Shown here: positions 9,082 through 17,058 of the stretch, piece after piece | How positions within the stretch are numbered: the first letter of the stretch is position 1 | How the letters are laid out: the number at the start of each line of letters is the position of its first letter | Assembly: GCF_001458595.1 (NCBI RefSeq) | Contig: NZ_LN890328.1 | Span: forward strand, 2,853,288-2,917,287 | Source: Clostridium neonatale | Lineage (GTDB): Bacteria > Bacillota > Clostridia > Clostridiales > Clostridiaceae | Direction of reading: 5' to 3' | DNA: 64,000 bases | Made by a program: the position numbers and the translations under genes | The notes under the pieces: generated by a model | What the model was told of the DNA's origin: nothing | Database searches by the model: none | What the model saw: the letters and a program-made list of their open reading frames with translations, nothing else

Positions 9082-10389
9082 TTAGTTTTGTGCTGACTTT
9101 TCATTTTCATAGTTCATGTTATCTACTTTCTTAAAGAATGGGAAGTAGATAGCTGTTGAAATTGCAATTACAACTACTTGGAATAATGCTGTTCTCCATC
9201 CACCAGTTAAGAAACCACTGATTATTGGTGGTGTTGTCCAAGGCACTACAACTCCTGTATATAATGGAATTAATCCCATTGAAATCGCTAAATATTGTAA
9301 TACACCTATAACAACTGGTGTTGCTATAAACGGAATTGCCATAAATGGATTCATAACTATTGGTGTACCAAAAATAACCGGTTCATTAATGTTAAAACAT
9401 GCTGGAACTATTGCAAGTTTTCCTAACTGCTTAGATTGTGCTGATTTAGCAAGGAACAGCATACAAATTACAAGACCAATTGTTGCACCTGCACCTGATA
9501 AGTTAACTACACAATCCTTAAATTGTTGTGTAACTATACGTCCACCATTTTCTATTGTTAAAGGTAATCCAGAATCAATGATTGCTTGGTTAGATGTAGC
9601 ATTAGTAATTAATATACCATCCATTACTCCACCAACAATTGTTGAACCATGAACTCCAAACCACCATAATGATGGTATTAAGAAACACATAACAATTACT
9701 CCACCAAGTGAATCTGATAATCCTTGAAGTGGTGTTTGAATCATTTTATAAATCCATTCAATAAAAGTTGTATTTAAACCATATTTAAATATTGTATATA
9801 TTATAGTAGCACCTACAATAATAACTGCTCCTGGAATTAAAGCTGCAAAAGAATTCGCAACACCTTGTGGAACTCCAGCTGGCATCTTAATTGTGATATT
9901 CTTTCTTAAAAACCATGAATAAATCATACCTACCAATAAACCTATAATAATTGCTGTAACCATTCCTTCTCCACCTGTCCAGGCTTTAGGAATAACTTCA
10001 CTCACTTTTTCTCCTGATTCAAGTGTAACATAAGAATTAGTTGTTAATAAAAATACTACTAAAGATATAACTCCTGCTGAAAAAGGTTCATGCCCCTCAT
10101 TTTTAGTATACACATACGCAATTGCCATAGTTGCAACTAATGCAATAATTTTAAATGATGCACCATATGCTTGCATTAACGGCTCTGTCCAGTTTGAACT
10201 CAGCATACTTGCCATCCAATCATTAAATGGTTGATATGGTATTTGAGCTAGTAATAAAAATACTGATCCTATTAATGTTAATGGTAATATAAACAATATA
10301 CCATCCTTTAATGCTACCACCGGTTTTAAGTTTACAAATTTCATTACAGCTGGTATTACTGTTTCATTAAGCTTTTGACTTATAGACAT
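9082..10389 (-). CDS. celB: PTS cellobiose-type IIC permease
   Basis: 435 residues from the ATG at 10389, preferred because AAAGGAGGA lies 8 bases upstream; the in-frame ATG at 10419 has no site. Multi-spanning membrane protein with the lactose/cellobiose IIC features: an N-terminal amphipathic segment (NLKPVVALKDGILFILPLTLIGS), the WWFGVHG motif and NEPVIFGTPIVMNP near the sugar site. It translocates and, with IIB, phosphorylates a beta-glucoside. It is the only IIC in the window and must serve up to three IIB proteins. The 273-base gap to IIB copy 2 shows no terminator. Confidence 0.93.
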   Translation of the reverse strand: MSISQKLNETVIPAVMKFVNLKPVVALKDGILFILPLTLIGSVFLLLAQIPYQPFNDWMASMLSSNWTEPLMQAYGASFKIIALVATMAIAYVYTKNEGHEPFSAGVISLVVFLLTTNSYVTLESGEKVSEVIPKAWTGGEGMVTAIIIGLLVGMIYSWFLRKNITIKMPAGVPQGVANSFAALIPGAVIIVGATIIYTIFKYGLNTTFIEWIYKMIQTPLQGLSDSLGGVIVMCFLIPSLWWFGVHGSTIVGGVMDGILITNATSNQAIIDSGLPLTIENGGRIVTQQFKDCVVNLSGAGATIGLVICMLFLAKSAQSKQLGKLAIVPACFNINEPVIFGTPIVMNPFMAIPFIATPVVIGVLQYLAISMGLIPLYTGVVVPWTTPPIISGFLTGGWRTALFQVVVIAISTAIYFPFFKKVDNMNYENEKSAQN

Positions 10390-10662
10390 ACGTGTCTTCC
10401 TCCTTTGTTTCTTTCGCATACTTTCAGTATACGTTTACTTAAAGTTTATAAATTTATCAATGATAACTAAATATATAAATTCATATATTAATTAAATTTA
10501 TACCTTATAAGATATTAGTTAGTCATTGGATTTATCTTTTTCTAAAGTTACACACTCCTTAGTTATTAATGAAGAAGGTAAGATTATATCTATATCTTTA
10601 TGTAATGTTCTTAAATTTATAAATAAAAACTTTCTTCCTCATTAGCAACATGGTTTATAGTA

Positions 10663-10971
10663 CTACTTTCCTGCTAATTTTAAAGCAAAATCTAATACTT
10701 TTTCTCCATTCATCATTCCGTAATCAACCATTGGAATTACATCTACTGGTACTCCCTTAGGTCCACATATTTCTTTAGCTGCTCCTAATCTATATCCTAC
10801 TTGTGGTCCAAGTAATGCTACATTTACTCCTTCTAAATGCTCATGCATTTGTCCTTCCGGGAATGCTGCTATATCTGCTTCTATTCCCTTTTTAGTAGCA
10901 GCTTCTTTCATTTTATTTACTAATAAGCTTGTTGACATTCCTGCTGCGCAAAATAATCTAATTGTTACCAT
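10663..10971 (-). CDS. celA: PTS lactose/cellobiose-family IIB component (copy 2)
   Basis: 102 residues, active Cys C8 in RLFCAAGMSTS. Near-duplicate of the IIB at 5408-5716: 12 conservative differences and an identical C-terminal half from about residue 65. It lies 82 bases after IIA and upstream of IIC, completing a IIA-IIB-IIC operon transcribed from the sigma-54 promoter at 11449-11466. A TAGGAGGA-type ribosome site precedes the ATG. Confidence 0.93.
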   Translation of the reverse strand: MVTIRLFCAAGMSTSLLVNKMKEAATKKGIEADIAAFPEGQMHEHLEGVNVALLGPQVGYRLGAAKEICGPKGVPVDVIPMVDYGMMNGEKVLDFALKLAGK

Positions 10972-11053
10972 AATTTATTCCTCCTAAAATCCTTATTGCT
11001 TTTATTTGTTTCCTAATTTATTATCTATGCTAATAAGTAAATTAAAAATTTTA

Positions 11054-11374
11054 TTATTTAACTAATGTATTAACAACTTTTCTCAATTCCATAATTTGAG
11101 TTATTAATGATTTTTCTGAAATTGCTGTCATTAAGTGGTCTTGTGCGTGTACAAATAATACTGAGAAATCAATTTTTTCTCCGCCTGCTTCTTTTTGTAA
11201 GAAGAATGTTTGACCATCATGAGCTTTTGCTATAGCTGCATCTGCTAATTTCATTTCTTCATCTGCTTCATCATACTTTCCCTCATTTACAAGATTAAGT
11301 GCTGCATAGCAATGATTTTTACAATCTCCTGCATTAACGATTATGTTCATAATTGCCATTTCTAATTCATTCAT
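11054..11374 (-). CDS. celC: PTS lactose/cellobiose-family IIA component
   Basis: 106 residues, full family length. All-helical trimeric IIA fold with the phosphorylated His H76 and the following conserved residues in FVHAQDHLM. It takes phosphate from HPr and passes it to a IIB Cys. It is the first gene after the strong sigma-54 promoter, about 75 bases downstream, and is the only IIA in the window. Confidence 0.93.
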   Translation of the reverse strand: MNELEMAIMNIIVNAGDCKNHCYAALNLVNEGKYDEADEEMKLADAAIAKAHDGQTFFLQKEAGGEKIDFSVLFVHAQDHLMTAISEKSLITQIMELRKVVNTLVK

Positions 11375-11448
11375 TTTTAATTACCTCTTTCCTAAAATAT
11401 ATATTTAATTTCTAATTATTTTTTTGATGTGTCTTACACTAATATATA

Positions 11449-11466
11449 AAGCAAGTTGCGTGCCAA
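11449..11466 (-). promoter_or_regulatory. Sigma-54 (-24/-12) promoter of the PTS IIA-IIB-IIC operon
   Basis: Minus strand TTGGCACGCAACTTGCTT, matching TTGGCACG-N4-TTGCW. It lies 75 bases before the IIA start, downstream of the LevR-type activator gene. Confidence 0.9.
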
Positions 11467-11551
11467 TTTTTAAAAATGCAAAAAATTTTTTAAGTTTTTT
11501 ATAAATCTGCGCCATTTCTAAGTTTTCTATCTATTGTTTTTATATTTTATA

Positions 11552-11608
11552 TGTTTCATATAAAAAACACATATATGAAACACATTAAAAATGTGTTTTA
11601 TATATGTG
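11552..11608 (-). terminator. Terminator after the activator/IIB copy 3 pair, overlapping a candidate activator-binding repeat
   Basis: 18-bp arms (CACATATATGAAACACAT and complement with one G.U) around TAAAA at 11568-11608, followed on the minus strand by TTTTTT, a convincing terminator. A further TGTTTCATAT half site at 11552-11561 forms another inverted repeat with 11571-11580. The GAAACACA/CATATATG words also occur near the other sigma-54 promoter, so this may double as a LevR-type upstream site. Confidence 0.6.
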
Positions 11609-11632
11609 ATATCTCCAACAAAAGTGTTTCAA

Positions 11633-11932
11633 TTATAAATTTAAAGCATCAGTTAATACCTTTTCTCCATTCATTAATCCATAATCAATACTATCTATAA
11701 TCATAATTTTAATCTTATCCATATTATATTTACTTAATATTTGTTCTTCTAAGTATCTAATCTGAGGGGCAAGTAATAAAATATCAGTTTCATCTTTATA
11801 TTGCTCAAACTTTGATTCAGAAATTGCATTAAACTTTATATCCAATCCTTTTTTATCAGCACTTTTTTTCATCTCGCTTAATAACATACTGCTAGAGAAT
11901 CCACCTGCACATATTAATGTTATTGTCCTCAT
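11633..11932 (-). CDS. PTS IIB-like component (copy 3, diverged)
   Basis: 99 residues, active Cys C8 in LICAGGFSSSML. The ending IDSIDYGLMNGEKVLTDAL matches the other IIB proteins, while the middle is diverged (LLLAPQIRYLEEQI instead of LLGPQVGYRLASA). It lies only 31 bases downstream of the sigma-54 activator and before a terminator, so it is co-transcribed with the regulator rather than with the transport genes. It may act as a dedicated phosphate donor that signals to the regulator, or serve a different IIC elsewhere. The signalling idea is inference. Confidence 0.85.
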   Translation of the reverse strand: MRTITLICAGGFSSSMLLSEMKKSADKKGLDIKFNAISESKFEQYKDETDILLLAPQIRYLEEQILSKYNMDKIKIMIIDSIDYGLMNGEKVLTDALNL

Positions 11933-11963
11933 GATTTTCTCCTTTCATAAAAATGAAAATATA

Positions 11964-14651
11964 TTATTTTATTGTAGAGCCCTCTTTTAAAAATGTCATT
12001 ATCCTGCATATCTCATCATCAGGAATAATTATTGAATATTTTGTGTTTAATGGAGTACATGCATTTTTAACAGCTTTATATAACTCCATATTTTCTTTTA
12101 TATACGTTTCTTTATTCTCAAATTCATCTCCTGGCTGATTATCCATAATCCTATCTATCATACATGCAATATGCAATGTTATTCCTATAAATATATTATT
12201 GTTCAAATAAACATTAAGATCTTCTTTAATTGTATTATTAAACTTCTTTATATCTTTTATTATTCCTTTTCCATCAACATGATTTAATTTTGAATCAAGT
12301 GTTTCTTCCATTTTTATAAGAGTTTTCTCCACATCAATAAGCTTTTGTATTTCAGGGATACATTTACCACTCATTATATCATCAAGCATAAACTGAGGGT
12401 ATTCAACATCCAATTCAAAAGGGCCAACAAAACAAATTATTTCATAGCTAAATTTTAATTTATTTATTCTTTCATAAATATTCTCTTTACCTATAAAATT
12501 AATTGGTATTATCTTAATTAAATTGCTATCAAAGTTTAAACTCTTTTCAAGCATTACTTTAATAGTTTTTGCTCCTCCCTCTCCAGTTGTACATACTGTC
12601 ATTATGGCTAGTTTCTTTTCTTTAGTATCTGGTTCATAGTCTAATATGTTATTATCATATAAATTATTAACTTCTAATGTTTCTTTATATACTTCATCTA
12701 AAGGATATCCCATCATAGATTTTCTTGCAGCCTCTATTGCATGAAGAGTACTAACTAACGGTATAGTTCTTGTTCTTATGTTAAATTCCTTTTCAATTTC
12801 TCTTCCAAACGTTGTTAATGAGCCCATATCAACTAGAAATAATATATCAGATTCAATTGAGTTTTTTCTTATATATTCTTTAGTTTTTTCTAAAACGCTC
12901 TTTGGTTTTTCTTCTATAGGAGCATTTATTCCAAAAATATTTTTACATCCAAGTAAGCTGCTTACTGCATCTGCCATTGATGTTGCTGTACTTATTCCAT
13001 GAGCAATTATTATTACCATTATATTATTGCTAGCAATTTTTTCTGTCCTATCATTATATACTAAAAACATTGTCATAAATCCTGCTTCATCAATTGGCAT
13101 ACTTACATCAATACTTCTTTCAAGTATCTTTAGTGATTCTAAAGCAGCGTTAAATTCTTTTTCATAGCTTTGCCTTATTGTATTTAATCGTGGGTTTATT
13201 ATTTTTTTATGACGTCTAATTCTATCTATTGAGTTGTTTATATGAACAGCCAATCCATAGTATATTTTCTTATTTAGCTTTATTTTTAATTCTTCTTCAT
13301 AAAATAAAATCACTTCTTCAATGGCCTTCATAATTTCTGGTTCAATCATATTTCTGATGTTTGTTATATCAATTTTATAACTATCTTTATTTGCATATTT
13401 AGTAAAATAATCTTCTATATCTTTCTCTATTTCATCTTCTAAACTTATACCTTTTAATCCTTTATTTTTAAGTTCCCTTGTTCTTCTATCTATTATTTCA
13501 TATATATTTTCATCATTTGAATTTTCATCAAAGAACATTCCATCTTCATCTTTATCAAATATACAATATCTCTTATTTATGTCTATAAGCTTATTCCATA
13601 ATTGTCTGTGCTCTACCTCTTTATATAATCCCTCTCTAATATATGGTGGAAGGTCCAAACTGCTTATTCTTATTTCACTATTTTTAGATGACAAAAAATC
13701 TGCATATGCTTTTGCACAAGCTAATTGAACATCTGATTTAAGCTGACCAACATTAGCTGGACAATCATATGATAAAAATGCTTTTATTGAATTTACTGAA
13801 AGCTTAATGCTTTTTTTAAGTCTTGCAGATTCATCAATCATAAAACCTTTTATTAAATCGAATCTCTCTTCCATAGATCTATCTCTTAAAGGTGGAATAC
13901 TTATCACCATAGGTATTCTTCTTGTAAACGTCCTTAATAGCGTTGCATTTGGATCTTCAGTAGTAGCAGTTATTATAAGAACTTTAGCACTTCTTTCACT
14001 TTCAGTCTCACCAAGTCTTCTGTATATTCCCTTATCTATAAATGTAAAAAACATTTCCTGACCTTCAGCAGGTAATCTATGAACTTCATCCAAAAATAAA
14101 ATTCCCCCATCAGCCTTTTCTAAGAGCCCTGCTTTATCGTGTTCTGCACCAGTATAAGCTCCTTTTTTTACGCCGAATATTTGCCCCAAAAGTAATTGTG
14201 GGTTATTTGCATAATCAGCACAATTAAATGTTATAAATGGGCTATTTTCACTTTTTACTTTTGATTCTATAGAATATTTATATATTAATGAAGCAAAAGT
14301 TGACTTACCAACCCCAGTTTCACCCAATATTAACATATTCATTCCATTTGGTGGATATAATATAGCAGCTTTCGCTTGTTCTATAGCAGAATAGAGGCTT
14401 GGATTCAGCTCTGAAAATCTATCCAATATAGATTTCTTAGGGTTAACGTTTTCTTTAATTAGATACTTAAATAGTGTTGGTTTTCCTTTTATCTTTGATG
14501 CTTTTTCTTCTGAAACAAGCTTGTTTAAATCATTACTAACATTCGCTCTATTAAGGTTTAGTGCTTCTGCAACTTCTATTGCAGATACACCATTTTGATT
14601 TAATTCGGTCATCTCCTTCAATTTTTCTAATATTACTTCGATTCTTTTCAT
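11964..14651 (-). CDS. levR: LevR/CelR-type sigma-54-dependent activator with PRD and PTS-like domains
   Basis: 895 residues, usual family size. N-terminal helix-turn-helix (about 15-50). AAA+ domain with Walker A GETGVGKS (110-117), the sigma-54 contact motif GAYTGA (164-169) and Walker B GGILFLDE (182-189). A PRD-like region, an EIIA-Man-like segment (IIAHGISTATSMADAVSS), an EIIB-like segment and a second C-terminal PRD (GITLHIACMIDRI) follow. Activity in this family is set by PTS phosphorylation of His residues. Its likely targets are the two -24/-12 promoters at 11449 and 5814. An A/T-rich leader and GGGAG ribosome site precede it. Confidence 0.92.
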   Translation of the reverse strand: MKRIEVILEKLKEMTELNQNGVSAIEVAEALNLNRANVSNDLNKLVSEEKASKIKGKPTLFKYLIKENVNPKKSILDRFSELNPSLYSAIEQAKAAILYPPNGMNMLILGETGVGKSTFASLIYKYSIESKVKSENSPFITFNCADYANNPQLLLGQIFGVKKGAYTGAEHDKAGLLEKADGGILFLDEVHRLPAEGQEMFFTFIDKGIYRRLGETESERSAKVLIITATTEDPNATLLRTFTRRIPMVISIPPLRDRSMEERFDLIKGFMIDESARLKKSIKLSVNSIKAFLSYDCPANVGQLKSDVQLACAKAYADFLSSKNSEIRISSLDLPPYIREGLYKEVEHRQLWNKLIDINKRYCIFDKDEDGMFFDENSNDENIYEIIDRRTRELKNKGLKGISLEDEIEKDIEDYFTKYANKDSYKIDITNIRNMIEPEIMKAIEEVILFYEEELKIKLNKKIYYGLAVHINNSIDRIRRHKKIINPRLNTIRQSYEKEFNAALESLKILERSIDVSMPIDEAGFMTMFLVYNDRTEKIASNNIMVIIIAHGISTATSMADAVSSLLGCKNIFGINAPIEEKPKSVLEKTKEYIRKNSIESDILFLVDMGSLTTFGREIEKEFNIRTRTIPLVSTLHAIEAARKSMMGYPLDEVYKETLEVNNLYDNNILDYEPDTKEKKLAIMTVCTTGEGGAKTIKVMLEKSLNFDSNLIKIIPINFIGKENIYERINKLKFSYEIICFVGPFELDVEYPQFMLDDIMSGKCIPEIQKLIDVEKTLIKMEETLDSKLNHVDGKGIIKDIKKFNNTIKEDLNVYLNNNIFIGITLHIACMIDRIMDNQPGDEFENKETYIKENMELYKAVKNACTPLNTKYSIIIPDDEICRIMTFLKEGSTIK

Positions 14652-14940
14652 GCTTATTACTCCCTTTATATGATTTCGACATATAACTCCGATAAACCAA
14701 ATAATAATTTAAAATATATATTATATAATAGCATATACACATTACTTTATCTATATATGATCTTGCTTTAGCTATAGTCATTTTCCATCTTTCTGCATAA
14801 ATCTGCAATATTTAAAACAAAATTAAACTAATCATTTATCATTTCTATATTTTTATTACTAAAAATTATAGAATCATATCATACGCCATTTAAGTATTAA
14901 TTTATGTAGACAAAATGGATACTAACAGATTAAATATTCA

Positions 14941-15078
14941 TTAATATCCATAGTCATAAATCCTTTTAATTTGTTTTCCTTTATGCTCTGTAAAATATTT
15001 TTGATATTTCATAATCATATTTATTATCATAAATCCACCATTTAAGTACCCACCAATATAAATTCTATAAGTGCCCAT
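14941..15078 (-). pseudogene. Small open frame or gene remnant (45 codons)
   Basis: A 45-residue frame (MGTYRIYIGGYLNGGF to KRIYDYGY) in an otherwise non-coding 540-base gap (14652-15192). Its composition (Gly, Tyr, Trp-free, mixed charge) looks more protein-like than chance, and coding character continues about 10 codons upstream of the ATG to a stop. There is no ribosome site before the ATG. It is therefore more likely the C-terminal remnant of a lost gene than a live peptide gene. I do not recognise the family. Confidence 0.3.
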
Positions 15079-15104
15079 ATCTTGATTAGATTTTATATAA
15101 TAAA

Positions 15105-15139
15105 ATGAGCACTATACAGAAAATTCTATCAGTACTCAT
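15105..15139 (-). terminator. Terminator of the DMT permease gene
   Basis: ATGAGTACT / AGTGCTCAT imperfect hairpin followed by TTTTATTATAT on the minus strand, 54 bases past the permease stop. Confidence 0.6.
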
Positions 15140-15192
15140 CTCAATAACTATTCTGTTATATTATTTAATAACAATTTTAGAACAATATATTA

Positions 15193-16137
15193 CTATTTAG
15201 GTTCCTTTGCCACAAAGTAAACACCTACAATAACTAATAAGGCACATGCTATTACTTTTATATCTTTAGTCAGGTCAAATCCCTTTGTTAAAAATAACTT
15301 ATCAAAGATTATTGACCACACAACGTAAGTTATGTTTATTCCCATGGCTCTTGTTGGACCTATTTTATATATTGCATTATAGTAACATAAGTATGAAACA
15401 GTTCCTGTAAATGCAGTCGCTGCAATCCACCAGAAAGCATTATCCTTTAGAACTTCTAAACTAATCCCTATTCCACCTACAATTGGAACTAATATTAATC
15501 CATATACAATAGCTGATGTTAACTGTCTTATTTGAAGTGCATATTCTGATGTTACAATTTCATCCTTCATGCCATAAGCACAAATTACACATTCACTTCC
15601 CCATCCAAAAACACAAAGAAAAGCACATAAAAATCCAGCTATATTTATAGAACTTTCTCCTGGTTCATATCCAAGTAAGATCACCCCTATAACTGCACAT
15701 AATAGACCAATCCATGCTTTTTTATTTATCCTTTCCTTCAATAAAAAATATGACAATATAGCTCCAACTGCTGGATATAAAGATGAAATAATAGCAGTAT
15801 ACGATGGTCCGATTAAATTGATGGCTAAAAGATATCCTGTCATACCAATTGGCCCACCCATCAATGCAGCTATAGCTACATATAATGCACTTTTAGTTTT
15901 CAGCGCTTTGAATAGACCACTTAATTGTCTTTTGGCTGCAAGAAATAAAAAGGTCCAAATAGCAGAAAATGCATCATGAAAAAATGCTGTAACAAAGGCA
16001 GCTACAAAAGCAGCTTCTACTGGTGAAAAAATAGTCATTGCTCCGACTATTCCCATTAAAACAGTGTCAGTTCCCCACATTATAGCTGAGCACATCCCAC
16101 TAAATACTCCTAATTTATAGTTCTCATTTTTGTTCAT
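15193..16137 (-). CDS. EamA/DMT-family permease, possibly LicB-like choline importer
   Basis: 314 residues, ten predicted membrane helices in two EamA halves (about 10-150 and 165-310), with the family's GPSYTAIISSLYPAVGAILSYF..KE signature in the first half and TAFTGTVSYLCYYNAI in the second. LicB, the choline permease of lic operons, belongs to this superfamily. With LicC, a choline-kinase fusion and a TacF-like flippase encoded within 9 kb, a choline role is plausible. The sequence alone does not prove the substrate; other DMT exporters look alike. Confidence 0.7.
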   Translation of the reverse strand: MNKNENYKLGVFSGMCSAIMWGTDTVLMGIVGAMTIFSPVEAAFVAAFVTAFFHDAFSAIWTFLFLAAKRQLSGLFKALKTKSALYVAIAALMGGPIGMTGYLLAINLIGPSYTAIISSLYPAVGAILSYFLLKERINKKAWIGLLCAVIGVILLGYEPGESSINIAGFLCAFLCVFGWGSECVICAYGMKDEIVTSEYALQIRQLTSAIVYGLILVPIVGGIGISLEVLKDNAFWWIAATAFTGTVSYLCYYNAIYKIGPTRAMGINITYVVWSIIFDKLFLTKGFDLTKDIKVIACALLVIVGVYFVAKEPK

Positions 16138-16229
16138 AACTTATGTTCCTCGCTTCTAACAATATAGCTAAATCAATTACAAATTAATAATATTATTATA
16201 CACTATATTTTACTTCCAATAAATATATT

Positions 16230-16475
16230 GTGTAGAATAAGAGTTTAGTGGAAAATAACCGAAATTCAATATATGATAGGTTCGATTGTAGGGAAATTTC
16301 AGCTAAAAATTCTAATGGCAGAGGCTGCACCCAAAAATGTTTGCTCCCAAAAGCAAGTGTTTGGACAAACAATTTTTGAACAGCCTCTGCCAAAGAATTT
16401 AAAAGCTGAAATTTCCAATACAATACTACGCCTATTCATATATTGAATTTCTTTGTTTTCTCTAAAATCATAGAT
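16230..16475 (+). repeat. Long-hairpin element, copy E1
   Basis: About 240 bases folding end to end. Left end GTAGAATAAGAGTTTAGTGG..AACCGAAATTCAATATATGA pairs with the right end TCATATATTGAATTTC..TTTTCTCTAAA. The middle pairs GGCAGAGGCTG with CAGCCTCTGCC. The apical part pairs CAAAAATGTTTGCTCC (16332-16347) with GGACAAACAATTTTTG (16363-16378). Similarity to the 29.6-kb copy continues about 70 bases past the hairpin (TATAATTTATG). Small frames inside it look spurious. Confidence 0.75.
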
Positions 16476-16616
16476 ACCTAATTTATTTTTGTTATAATTT
16501 ATGTGGTTGCTTAGAAAAGCCATGTATTCCTAAATATATAAGAAAAATTCCGAATTGTAGCATAGCTGCTCTTTGGCATATAATGCTTGGTGATGTACGA
16601 ACTTAGCAGTATAGCC

Positions 16617-16640
16617 CCTATTCATCTAATGATGAATAGG
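16617..16640. repeat. Perfect 10-bp hairpin in an unexplained intergenic segment
   Basis: CCTATTCATC-TAAT-GATGAATAGG, followed on the plus strand by TTTCCTTAT. The preceding 100 bases (16530-16616) are less AT-rich than their surroundings. It could terminate a small plus-strand RNA, but no promoter was recognised. Confidence 0.4.
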
Positions 16641-16802
16641 TTTCCTTATAAGTGCACATTCGTAAGAATTTATATTCTGATATTTATAAATTTATATCTT
16701 TTTACAAATGTAAAATATTAACTTTTTAAATCTTTAACATCTATAAATAACTATTCCTTAATTTAAAAATGTATTTATGTATAGCAACAATAATACCACT
16801 AC

Positions 16803-17042
16803 TATGAATTTAGATGAAACAAAGAAATAAAGCTCTTATGTTGGCGGTGTCTTGCATTCAGAAATGACGCTTTAGAATTCTTCATGTAGACTTGTTCCAC
16901 AATTGTTTGTCCAATTTTACATTGGAGCAAACATTTGTGGGTACAATGTCTGCATGTTTGAATTCTTAGCTTCATTTTTGTAGCAAGCGAGCCACACATA
17001 AGAGCTTTATTTCGGTTATTCCAATCTAAACTTTCTACGTCC
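16803..17042 (-). repeat. Long-hairpin element, copy E2
   Basis: Minus-strand orientation. It has the same ends as E1 (GGGGACGTAGAAAGTTTAG..AATAACCGAAAT and TTTCTTTGTTTCATCTAAATTCATAG) and the same apical core (TTTGCTCC..TTGGACAAACAATTG). The arms are entirely different in sequence (AATAAAGCTCTTATG pairs with CATAAGAGCTTTATT) yet still complementary. It begins 16 bases after the stop codon of the next gene and may be part of its transcript. Confidence 0.75.
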
Positions 17043-17058
17043 CCTATTTATATTATGT

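Noticed and set aside
14551..14808. Minus-strand 85-codon frame over the activator start
   Set aside because: Out of frame with, and overlapping, the well-supported activator start; no ribosome site.
16196..16523. Two overlapping minus-strand frames of about 75 codons
   Set aside because: They lie inside hairpin element E1, lack ribosome sites, and their sequence is explained by the inverted-repeat arms.
16802..16999. Minus-strand 65-codon frame rich in Cys and His
   Set aside because: Entirely inside hairpin E2; no ribosome site; the Cys/His content comes from the conserved core.
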